A DNA stretch of 5,948 bases from Thermomicrobiales bacterium (GTDB lineage: Bacteria; Chloroflexota; Chloroflexia; Thermomicrobiales; UBA6265): assembly GCA_030446955.1 (NCBI GenBank), contig JAUJMG010000273.1, positions 1-5,948 on the forward strand. The letters run 5' to 3'. Under the pieces are notes generated by a model that was given only the letters and a program-made list of their open reading frames with translations, did not search any database and was not told where the DNA came from. The translations under genes and the position numbers were made by a program. Below are positions 1 to 5,178 of this stretch, piece after piece (position 1 is the stretch's first letter; each line of letters opens with the position of its first letter).

Positions 1-279
1 CACATCCTCGCCGAGGTCGACTGGGTGCTTGAGGCTGCCTGCGCATCGCCGTCATCGGCGCCCGTAGCGCCCGACCCAGCCCACGGCACCGGTCTGACGG
101 CGCGAGAGCTAGAGGTGCTGGGCCTGATCGCCGAGGGACGGTCCAACCGGGAGATCGCCGAGGCCCTCTTCGTCAGTCCCCGCACGGTCGACAACCACGT
201 CACGGCCATCCTCGCCAAGCTGGAGGCGAAGTCCCGTACCGCGGCGGTCGCTGCCGCCCGTCGTCTCGGACTCGCCTAG
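1..279 (+). CDS. LuxR-type transcriptional regulator, C-terminal fragment
   Basis: This is the 3' end of a gene whose start lies upstream of the window; the frame is open from base 1 and ends at TAG 277-279 (92 codons). The last 60 or so residues form a LuxR/NarL-type helix-turn-helix: LTARELEVLGLIAEGRSN begins it, EIAEALFVSPRTVDNHV is the recognition-helix region, and AILAKLEAKSRTAAV follows. The preceding stretch (HILAEVDWVLEAA) looks like the end of the helical sensor region found in large STAND/LuxR regulators. The HTH closely resembles the C-terminus of the 1986-4613 regulator, including 24 of 26 identical bases between 151-176 and 4485-4510, so the two genes are probably paralogues with related architecture. 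The upstream domains are not visible, so the ligand and ATPase parts are inference. Confidence 0.9.
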   Translation, partial: HILAEVDWVLEAACASPSSAPVAPDPAHGTGLTARELEVLGLIAEGRSNREIAEALFVSPRTVDNHVTAILAKLEAKSRTAAVAAARRLGLA

Positions 280-313
280 CCCTCCTCGACCTCCCCAAGG
301 GGGGTGACTGCCA

Positions 314-502
314 TCACGGCCTTGGCGCACGTCCGGCGTAGTGGATGAGGCCTCCCTGCGCCATCACCATCCCGACGATGCGCCCGACCACCCATCGCCA
401 CGCCGCCTCCCAGTCCTGGGTCAGCGTGATCCCGTTGGGAAGCCACCAGCGGGGGCGAGCGGGGAGGCAGCAGTGGCGAACGAGACGGTTCTGATCAAGG
501 CC
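314..502 (-). pseudogene. Coding-like tail without start codon, possibly frameshifted end of the 421-687 gene
   Basis: This minus-strand frame is open from 502 and ends at TGA 316-314, but it has no ATG or GTG near its beginning. Its second half reads like a real protein (ITLTQDWEAAWRWVVGRIVG, then MVMAQGGLIHYAG). Third codon positions there are almost all G or C, as in the confident genes of this window. The overlapping 687-421 frame has a clear start and signal-like sequence but loses this bias towards its end. One reading is a single small secreted protein of about 120 residues split by a one- or two-base indel between about 502 and 421. The other is that the resemblance is fortuitous in GC-rich DNA. 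No family is recognised. Confidence 0.3.
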
Positions 503-687
503 TCATCACCTGAGCAGGGGTCGGACTGTTGTACTTGGTTCTCCGTCGAGCCGGGAGGCTGACCGGCAGCGGCCAGGCCACCGGTTGGTGCTTGGACAGT
601 AGCGAGGAGGATGAGGGCGACCAGGACGGCCACCCGCGCGGCGGGGAAGCACGGGAGGTAGCACGCGTGGCGGTGTCGAAGCTGCAT
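421..687 (-). CDS. Small hypothetical secreted or membrane-anchored peptide
   Basis: This is an 88-codon frame of unknown family. It starts at ATG 687-685 behind AAGGGAGG with a 5-nt spacer, the same SD-to-start distance as in both confident minus-strand genes upstream. The N-terminus looks like a signal peptide: basic residues (RHRH, R18) precede a hydrophobic core at residues 19-30 (VAVLVALILLAT). Small residues near GGLAAAG (37-43) would suit signal peptidase. The rest is short, low in charge and rich in G, P, S and A, with one Cys at 58. It follows the CPBP protease gene on the same strand after 172 bp. The C-terminal third has weaker coding bias, and another frame takes over near 502-314, so the true end may be displaced by a frameshift. 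The start and signal sequence are fairly well supported; the end is not. Confidence 0.45.
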   Translation of the reverse strand: MQLRHRHACYLPCFPAARVAVLVALILLATVQAPTGGLAAAGQPPGSTENQVQQSDPCSGDEALIRTVSFATAASPLAPAGGFPTGSR

Positions 688-699
688 CGGAGCCTCCCT

Positions 700-873
700 T
701 CATGGTGGTTGCCCGAGGAGCGGTGGCGTCAACGACAGGGTCTGCCAGGTGCTCTCAACGTGCGCCGGGTGGGCGAGAACCGCCGCCAAGACCGCAACCT
801 TGGTGCTGTTCTCGCCGTAACAGGGTGCTGGTGACCGCGCTGCGGAGGTCCTCCTTGGCTCACCCGAACCAGG
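700..873 (-). pseudogene. Startless coding-like tract, possible gene remnant
   Basis: On the minus strand this frame is open from just inside the CPBP 3' end to TGA 702-700, which sits immediately before the Shine-Dalgarno of the 687-421 gene. It includes KVAVLAAVLAHPAHVESTW, a plausible protein segment with strong G/C at third positions. No ATG or GTG is available, only an internal TTG without a ribosome binding site. An orphan AAGGAGG lies just after the CPBP stop (850-856) with no start codon at the usual distance. This may be the remains of a third gene that lost its start, or chance. The overlapping hairpin at 772-816 argues for at least some non-coding role. Confidence 0.2.
772..816 (-). 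terminator. Imperfect hairpin downstream of CPBP gene
   Basis: GGCGAGAAC (772-780) and GTTCTCGCC (808-816) are perfect 9-bp inverted arms. Inside them, CCAAG (786-790) and CTTGG (799-803) form a second 5-bp stem, leaving a 5/4-nt internal loop and an 8-nt apical loop. It begins 43 nt beyond the CPBP stop codon on the minus strand, where a transcript-end or processing structure would be expected. No T-tract follows, so intrinsic termination of the classical type is not supported; the role is inferred from position. Confidence 0.4.
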
Positions 874-1573
874 TCACCGCGGCGTTCCAGACGGCGTGGG
901 CGGCGATGGGAGCGGCAAGGCCACGGGTCTTCTCGAACAGCCAGCCCAGCCCCAAGCCGAGGACGAAGATCGTGCGCAACGTGGTGAAGGCCGCGGCGGG
1001 TGCGAACCCCTGATCGAGGAGCAGCAGCGGGAGGTGGATCAGGGCGAAGGCGGCCGCGCTGAGGAGGTTGGCCAGCCACGCCTCGCCACACCAGGCCCAG
1101 AGGCGCGCCATGAGGTAGCCTCGGTAGACCAGCTCCTCGACGACAGCAGTCGCGAGGGGCCAGACGAGGACGCCGTAGACTGAGACCGGGTGCGGCTCGT
1201 GGCCGCGCAGAACCCAGGCGGCCAGCAGGGCGGCAACCGCAGCGCCAAGGATGATGTCACGCCCCAGGCGACCAAGGTTGAGACGCGGTGCTGGGAGGCT
1301 GAACCAAGACCGGGACGAGCGCTCAAGGAGCACCACGGCGAGAACGACCGGGCCGAGCCAGAGCAGCGGCTTGGCCAGCAAGGCATCGACCCAGCCCGGA
1401 AAGCTCGTCGTGGCTCGGTAGAGGGTCCAGGCCAGGGTGACCAGGACCGTCGTCATACCTGCCTTGACCATCAACTGACGAGATCCCTGAGCCCGTAACT
1501 CCGTCATCTCAACGTGAGTCGGTCCGCCTTCGTGTGCGGTCCCGGTGTGGACCAGTGGCTGGACTGAGATCAT
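860..1573 (-). CDS. CPBP family intramembrane metalloprotease (CAAX/Rce1-like)
   Basis: This is a 237-aa polytopic membrane protein of the CPBP (ABI/Abortive infection, Rce1-type) family, whose members cleave peptides or proteins within the membrane. The signature motifs are all present: EELVYR at 146-151 (EExxxR), FALIH at 176-180 (FxxxH) and HAVWN at 226-230 (HxxxN). They supply the catalytic glutamates and histidines. Hydrophobic segments lie near 40-52, 70-83, 107-122, 131-146, 168-187 and 201-213. The start ATG 1573-1571 follows AAGGAGG with a 5-nt spacer. An internal ATG at residue 23 is possible but has a poorer site. The upstream 70-aa gene ends 10 bp away and its stop overlaps this SD, so the two are probably co-translated. 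Bacterial relatives include bacteriocin-maturation and self-immunity proteins; the substrate here is unknown. Confidence 0.93.
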   Translation of the reverse strand: MISVQPLVHTGTAHEGGPTHVEMTELRAQGSRQLMVKAGMTTVLVTLAWTLYRATTSFPGWVDALLAKPLLWLGPVVLAVVLLERSSRSWFSLPAPRLNLGRLGRDIILGAAVAALLAAWVLRGHEPHPVSVYGVLVWPLATAVVEELVYRGYLMARLWAWCGEAWLANLLSAAAFALIHLPLLLLDQGFAPAAAFTTLRTIFVLGLGLGWLFEKTRGLAAPIAAHAVWNAAVTWFG

Positions 1574-1583
1574 CGTGGCCTCC

Positions 1584-1796
1584 TTACGGCCCCGAGGACG
1601 GGCTTGGTGTGAGCATCAGGGACCGAACCCAGATCCTGAACGTGGCCGTCCGGCCGCCTCTAGTCGCCGTGCGTGAGCGCCACCTCTGAGGCGGGAACGC
1701 AGCAGTCAGGGAGCGGTTCCGGGCTGCCTGACCGAGGAACTCCTTACGCCGGAGCTCCGCAACACGGATGTCACGTTCGGTGAAGCCAGGGCCCAT
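1584..1796 (-). CDS. Small hypothetical protein, first gene of the CPBP operon
   Basis: This is a 70-aa protein of unknown function. The ATG at 1796-1794 is chosen because AAGGAGG (1802-1808) lies exactly 5 nt before it; a GTG further upstream (1820) would place that SD inside the gene. The N-terminal third (FTERDIRVAELRRKEFLGQA) looks like a charged amphipathic helix. The rest is rich in Arg, Ser, Thr and Trp with no membrane segment. Third codon positions are mostly G or C throughout, so the whole frame appears to be used. Its TAA (1586-1584) overlaps the SD of the CPBP protease gene, a layout typical of translational coupling. Short proteins that begin with a helix of this kind are common in Chloroflexota as uncharacterised ORFs (general recollection). 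A substrate or partner of the protease is possible but unproven. Confidence 0.65.
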   Translation of the reverse strand: MGPGFTERDIRVAELRRKEFLGQAARNRSLTAAFPPQRWRSRTATRGGRTATFRIWVRSLMLTPSPSSGP

Positions 1797-1822
1797 GGTC
1801 GCCTCCTTGTCGTTGCTCACGT

Positions 1823-1835
1823 GTCTCGTCGAGAC
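1823..1835. promoter_or_regulatory. Perfect 6-1-6 dyad in the divergent control region
   Basis: GTCTCG-T-CGAGAC is a perfect inverted repeat 27 bp upstream of the minus-strand operon start. It would fall in the promoter or 5' leader of that operon and could be an operator for a dimeric regulator. Support is symmetry and position only. Confidence 0.3.
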
Positions 1836-1864
1836 CTCGGTACGTTGCCACTCTGCCCGTGCGG

Positions 1865-1877
1865 GGTGCCGAGCACC
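1865..1877. promoter_or_regulatory. Second short dyad in the divergent control region
   Basis: GGTGC-CGA-GCACC is a perfect 5-bp inverted repeat with a 3-bp centre, midway between the divergent genes. It is one of three separate dyads packed into this 189-bp region, which suggests regulated divergent transcription. On its own a 5-bp dyad in GC-rich DNA is weak evidence. Confidence 0.25.
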
Positions 1878-1892
1878 ACACGCAACCCACGC

Positions 1893-1927
1893 GGTGACCC
1901 ACGCATCTGCCCGTTGCGTGGGTCACC
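1893..1927. promoter_or_regulatory. Perfect 13-bp inverted repeat, probable operator
   Basis: GGTGACCCACGCA (1893-1905) and TGCGTGGGTCACC (1915-1927) are exact reverse complements separated by the 9-nt TCTGCCCGT. A third half-site, ACCCACGC, occurs just upstream at 1886-1893 in direct orientation. The repeat sits between two divergent genes, and its right arm overlaps the candidate -35 box of the plus-strand regulator. This is the layout expected of an operator where binding would block or modulate transcription. The XRE or LuxR domain of the adjacent regulator is a natural candidate ligand, by inference. As RNA it could also form a strong hairpin, but its place upstream of the predicted start of transcription favours a DNA site. 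Confidence 0.6.
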
Positions 1928-1942
1928 TTCCGGACGTACGAT
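1914..1942 (+). promoter_or_regulatory. Candidate sigma70-type promoter of the STAND regulator gene
   Basis: TTGCGT (1914-1919) and TACGAT (1937-1942) are separated by 17 bp. They match the -35 and -10 consensus at 3 of 6 and 4 of 6 positions. Transcription would begin near 1949-1950, giving a leader of about 36 nt before ATG 1986. The -35 box lies within the 13-bp inverted repeat. Confidence 0.4.
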
Positions 1943-1985
1943 GCGTTCACCACTGGGTTCAGAGGCAACAGGACGGCATGGGGCC

Positions 1986-4613
1986 ATGAGCACCACGCGA
2001 CCTGTCGACGAGGGGGCTGAGGACGCCACCTTCGGGGACCGCTTGCGACGAGCACGAGTGGCGGCTGGGCTGTCCCAGGAGCAGTTGGCCGAGCGGGCGG
2101 GTGTGAGCGCCCGGGGCATCAGTGACCTGGAGCGGGGAGTGCGGGGCGCACCGCGCCCTGACATCCTCGCGCTGCTCCTCGATGCGCTCCGGCTTCCCCC
2201 GGCCGAGCGGGCGGCGATGCTCGCCGCCGTCCGCCGGTCCCGTGACCGCCAACCATCATCCCCCGCTGCCGCCCAAGGCTTGGTGTTGGCGTCCTTGCCT
2301 GTCCCGCTCACTCCGCTCGTGGGCCGGGAACGGGAAGTTGCCGAGGTTATGGAGCGACTCGGCCATCCCGGGGTCCGCCTCTTGACCTTGACGGGTCCTG
2401 GTGGCACGGGGAAGACGCGCCTGGCGATCCGCGTGGCTGAGGAACTCCAGGGCGACTTCGCGGACGGGGTAGCCTTCGTCGGCCTCGCCCCAATCACCGA
2501 TCCCGCGCTCGTCCTGCCCACCGTGGCCCAGGTTCTCGGGGTGCGAGAAGGGGGCGACCGCCCTCTGGCCGCGCAGCTGGCGGACGTCCTGCGGAAGCGG
2601 GATGTGCTGCTGGTCCTTGACAACGTTGAGCACGTGGTTGAGGCGGCTGCCCAGATCGCTGACTTGCTCGCCGCCATCCCCCGGCTCAGGGTGCTGGCTA
2701 CCAGCCGCGTACCCCTGCGCCTCTCCGCCGAGCATCGCCTCCTCGTACCGCCACTGTCCTTGCCCGCGCCCGGTGCTTCACGGTCTATCGAGGAGCTGGT
2801 GAAGGCAGAGGCAGTGAGCCTCTTCGTCGACCGGGCGAAGGCCGTTCGGCCTGACTTCACCCTCACGCCGGCGAACGTCGATGCCGTTACCGCGATCTGC
2901 GCCCGCCTTGACGGCCTGCCGCTGGCGATCGAACTGGCAGCGGCCCGGATCGGCGTGCTCCCACCCCACGCCCTCCTGAGCCACCTGGAGCAACGTCTTG
3001 CCCTGCTGACCGGTGGCCCTCGCGACGCACCTGCCCGGCAGCGGACCATGGGGGACACGATCGCCTGGAGCCATGACCTGCTCACCTCGCAGGACCAGAC
3101 CCTCTTCCGGCGGCTCGCCGTCTTTGTGGGTGGCTTCACGCTGGAGGCGGCAGAGGTCGTGGCCAGCGGGATCTCAGCCTGCCACGTGCTGGATGGGATC
3201 AGCTCGCTGGTCGAAAGCAGCCTGCTGCGCCAAGACGAGTTGGCTGCGGGCGTACCGCGCTTCGGCATGTTGGAGACGGTCCGCGAGTACGGGCCGGAGC
3301 AACTGACGGCGAGCGGGGAGTCGGATGCCGTCCACGACCGTCACGCTAGCTGGTTTGTCGCGGTGGCCGAGCAGGCTGACCCCCTCCTGCTCCGGCCGGA
3401 TCAGGAGACGACGCTGGAGCACCTGGAGACAGAGCTCTCCAACCTTCGAGCAGCTCTGGACTGGCTGGAGACCACCGAGAAGGCTGAGCCGGCCGTACGT
3501 CTCGCCGGGGCGCTGCGCTGGTTCTGGCTGATTCGTGGTGACTATCGTGAGGGGATCGACCGGCTAGAGCGAGCCTTGGGACTCACGGGAGCTGAGGTGA
3601 CTCCACCTGCAGCGGGGGCGCGGGTGCTGACCGGCGTGGGCTTCCTCTCTGCGATGCGGGGCAACCGCAACCGGGCTGAGGCCGCCCTAACGGAGGCACT
3701 GACGCTGGCGAGGATCGCAGGCGACGCTTGGGAGACGGGTTGGGCGCTCCACGGCCTCGGCATTGCGACCGGGTACGCAGGCGACTACCTCCGACCTGAG
3801 AAACACTACACGGCGGCCCTGGGCGTCTTCCGAGAGCTCGCCGTCGAGGAGCCGGCCGCGCGACCCCGGGTTGCTGCCGTCCTTGCCGACATGGGGTGGG
3901 TGGCCTCGGGGCGGGGCGAGGTCGAGCTGGCGGAGGCCCGGTTAGAGGAAGCGCTGACCGAAGCGCGCACGCTGGGGTTCACCTGGCTCGTCGGCCTGAT
4001 CATGATCAACCTCGGGCAGGTCGCCGGGCAGGCAGGGGACGACGGCCGGGCGCTGGCATGCTACCGGGAAGCCCTGGTCTTAGCGGTGGCGGAGGGGGAC
4101 CGGCGCCTTGTCGCCTTCGCCGTGCAGGGGGTGGGCAGGGTTGCACTTGCCCAAGGGCAGGAGGTGCGAGCGGCTCGCCTCCTCGGGGCGGTGGCAGCGC
4201 TGCTGGAGCGGATCGGCGTTCCCCTCGAACAGTTGACGCACCGCCTCGGGAAGCGCGGGACGGCGACGGTCCACGTGGCGCCCGGGGGGGCCACCTTCGC
4301 GGCGGCGTGGGAAGCGGGGTGGGCGCTCACGCTCCAGGAAGCGGTCGCCGAGGCGGAAGATGTCGCCGCTGCGCTGGCCATCGATTCGCCGTCTTCACCT
4401 GATAGGCGTTCATCGGGTTGGAGTGGTCTCTCTCCCCGGGAGGTGGAGGTGCTGCGTCTCGTGGCCGCGGGCAAGACCGACGCCGAGATCGCGGAGGCCC
4501 TCTTCCTCAGCAAGCGCACCGTCGGCACCCATCTCACCAACCTCCTCGCCAAGCTGGATCTGGCCAACCGGACCGAAGCCGCGGCTTGGGCCGTTCGCCA
4601 CGGACTGGCCTAA
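1986..4613 (+). CDS. XRE / NB-ARC-like STAND ATPase / TPR / LuxR transcriptional regulator
   Basis: This 875-aa signal-integrating transcription factor has a DNA-binding domain at each end. Residues 15-72 are an XRE/Cro helix-turn-helix (LRRARVAAGLSQEQLAERAG...ISDLERG). Residues 105-430 form a STAND/NB-ARC-type ATPase: Walker A GPGGTGKT at 137-144, Walker B DVLLVLDN at 206-213, LATSR at 237-241 and the GLPLAIE motif at 310-316. A winged-helix-like ARC part (RQRTMGDTIAWSHDLL, then LFRRLAVFVGGF) follows, and residues about 480-740 are helical TPR-like repeats. Residues 813-873 are a LuxR HTH. By family analogy, ligand or protein binding to the TPR part releases ATP-dependent oligomerisation. 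ATG 1986 is preferred, with a weak SD (AGGACGG, 9-nt spacer). A GTG at 1821 would run through the operator and give an unnatural N-terminus. YGPEQL replaces the usual YALE-type sequence at 435-440. Confidence 0.93.
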   Translation: MSTTRPVDEGAEDATFGDRLRRARVAAGLSQEQLAERAGVSARGISDLERGVRGAPRPDILALLLDALRLPPAERAAMLAAVRRSRDRQPSSPAAAQGLVLASLPVPLTPLVGREREVAEVMERLGHPGVRLLTLTGPGGTGKTRLAIRVAEELQGDFADGVAFVGLAPITDPALVLPTVAQVLGVREGGDRPLAAQLADVLRKRDVLLVLDNVEHVVEAAAQIADLLAAIPRLRVLATSRVPLRLSAEHRLLVPPLSLPAPGASRSIEELVKAEAVSLFVDRAKAVRPDFTLTPANVDAVTAICARLDGLPLAIELAAARIGVLPPHALLSHLEQRLALLTGGPRDAPARQRTMGDTIAWSHDLLTSQDQTLFRRLAVFVGGFTLEAAEVVASGISACHVLDGISSLVESSLLRQDELAAGVPRFGMLETVREYGPEQLTASGESDAVHDRHASWFVAVAEQADPLLLRPDQETTLEHLETELSNLRAALDWLETTEKAEPAVRLAGALRWFWLIRGDYREGIDRLERALGLTGAEVTPPAAGARVLTGVGFLSAMRGNRNRAEAALTEALTLARIAGDAWETGWALHGLGIATGYAGDYLRPEKHYTAALGVFRELAVEEPAARPRVAAVLADMGWVASGRGEVELAEARLEEALTEARTLGFTWLVGLIMINLGQVAGQAGDDGRALACYREALVLAVAEGDRRLVAFAVQGVGRVALAQGQEVRAARLLGAVAALLERIGVPLEQLTHRLGKRGTATVHVAPGGATFAAAWEAGWALTLQEAVAEAEDVAAALAIDSPSSPDRRSSGWSGLSPREVEVLRLVAAGKTDAEIAEALFLSKRTVGTHLTNLLAKLDLANRTEAAAWAVRHGLA

Positions 4614-4676
4614 TCCTCACCTCCCGATCTCCCCCTGCCCTCATCGCACGCCTCCGCATCACCTCCTCCGGTTTCC
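4614..4676 (+). terminator. C-rich, G-poor trailer, possible Rho-dependent termination region
   Basis: The 63 nt directly after the regulator stop codon contain about 35 C and only about 7 G, far from the balanced composition elsewhere. Unstructured C-rich, G-poor RNA is what Rho prefers to load on. No hairpin with a T-tract is visible between 4614 and 4816. A shorter pyrimidine-rich stretch also follows the first LuxR gene (280-296). Function is inferred from composition and position only. Confidence 0.3.
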
Positions 4677-4758
4677 TTGCGAGATCTACGTAGTCCCCTC
4701 GCTCCAGCGGTTTACGGAGTTCTCCCGATGTGCGGCCATCTCTGATGGGGCAGGATGG

Positions 4759-4790
4759 GGTCGTCTTGGGAACGACCGGGCAGAAGCCCG
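4759..4790 (+). promoter_or_regulatory. Tandem hairpins in the leader of the 102-aa gene
   Basis: GGTCGT (4759-4764) pairs with ACGACC (4772-4777) around a 7-nt loop. Directly beside it, GGGC (4778-4781) pairs with GCCC (4786-4789) around AGAA. The SD of the 102-aa gene (AGGAAGG, 4804-4810) follows 14 nt later. Two abutting stems just ahead of a ribosome binding site could affect translation or mRNA stability, or act as an upstream transcript end. No known riboswitch fold is recognised. Confidence 0.3.
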
Positions 4791-4816
4791 AAGGCTCCAT
4801 AGCAGGAAGGACCGCG

Positions 4817-5125
4817 ATGATCCCCTACCACCCTCACCCGTCGGATCGCGCGTTCGGAGAGCGTCAGGCCCACATGCTGCGCACCGTCGGCGACTACGGT
4901 CGCTTGGTTGGCCACCGACTCGTTGCCGAGGATCACCACCGAGCCTCCGTCGCTTACGCCGAGCGAGAACGGCGCATGGCAGACGCCGGGCTGCATCGTC
5001 CGGGAGCCGGAGCGTTCGTCTCATCCTTGCGTGGGACAACGGGCGCGGTGCTCATCCGCATCGGAGGGCGGCTGCGCGGTGCTCCCGTGGCTCCGACCAC
5101 CACCACCGAGGCAACGCTCGCGTGA
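4817..5125 (+). CDS. Small hypothetical protein (102 aa)
   Basis: This 102-aa protein belongs to no family I can name. The ATG at 4817 has AGGAAGG ending 6 nt upstream, which favours it over the longer in-frame extension towards 4730 that has no clear SD. Residues 10-57 are rich in Arg, Glu, His and Ala (for example RLVAEDHHRASVAYAERERR) and suggest one or two long amphipathic helices. Residues 75-88 (TGAVLIRIGGRLRG) form a short basic-hydrophobic segment, and the tail ends in a Thr-rich stretch. There is no signal peptide or clear membrane span. It lies 203 bp downstream of the STAND regulator and 259 bp upstream of the oxidoreductase on the same strand. A role as a small partner or target of that regulator is conceivable but not shown. 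Confidence 0.6.
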   Translation: MIPYHPHPSDRAFGERQAHMLRTVGDYGRLVGHRLVAEDHHRASVAYAERERRMADAGLHRPGAGAFVSSLRGTTGAVLIRIGGRLRGAPVAPTTTTEATLA

Positions 5126-5149
5126 GTCCTCGTCCGCTCCGGTCATGGC

Positions 5150-5178
5150 GGCCGGTTGGTCGTCGACGACCACCGGCC
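5150..5178. repeat. 29-nt near-perfect palindrome
   Basis: GGCCGG (5150-5155), one unpaired T (5156) and TGGTCGTC (5157-5164) are mirrored exactly by GACGACCA (5165-5172) and CCGGCC (5173-5178). As RNA this gives a 12-bp stem with a single bulge and a TCGA loop. It begins 25 nt after the stop of the 102-aa gene, so it could end or protect that transcript, although no T-tract follows. It could also be an operator for the oxidoreductase gene. Its length makes chance unlikely even in GC-rich DNA. Confidence 0.5.

Noticed and set aside
293..304. CCCC-AA-GGGG as an intrinsic terminator of the first LuxR gene
   Set aside because: The stem is only four to five base pairs with a two-base loop and no T-tract, so it cannot be supported as a terminator.
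341..562. 73-codon plus-strand frame after the first LuxR gene
   Set aside because: It starts at GTG without an SD, and the product is His/Pro-rich at the start with no recognisable features. The minus strand has better coding signals here.
1797..1820. GTG start at 1820 for the small minus-strand gene
   Set aside because: It would put the perfect AAGGAGG (1802-1808) inside the coding region; ATG 1796 has ideal spacing from it.
1821..1985. Upstream GTG start extending the STAND regulator by 55 residues
   Set aside because: The extension would run through the inverted repeat and candidate promoter and gives a non-conserved, Pro/Arg/Cys-rich N-terminus. ATG 1986 begins directly before the XRE domain.
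1817..3268. 483-codon minus-strand open frame opposite the STAND regulator
   Set aside because: It is rich in Arg, Ser and Ala with no motifs, and it lies antisense to a gene with clear domains. Long antisense frames are expected in GC-rich coding DNA.
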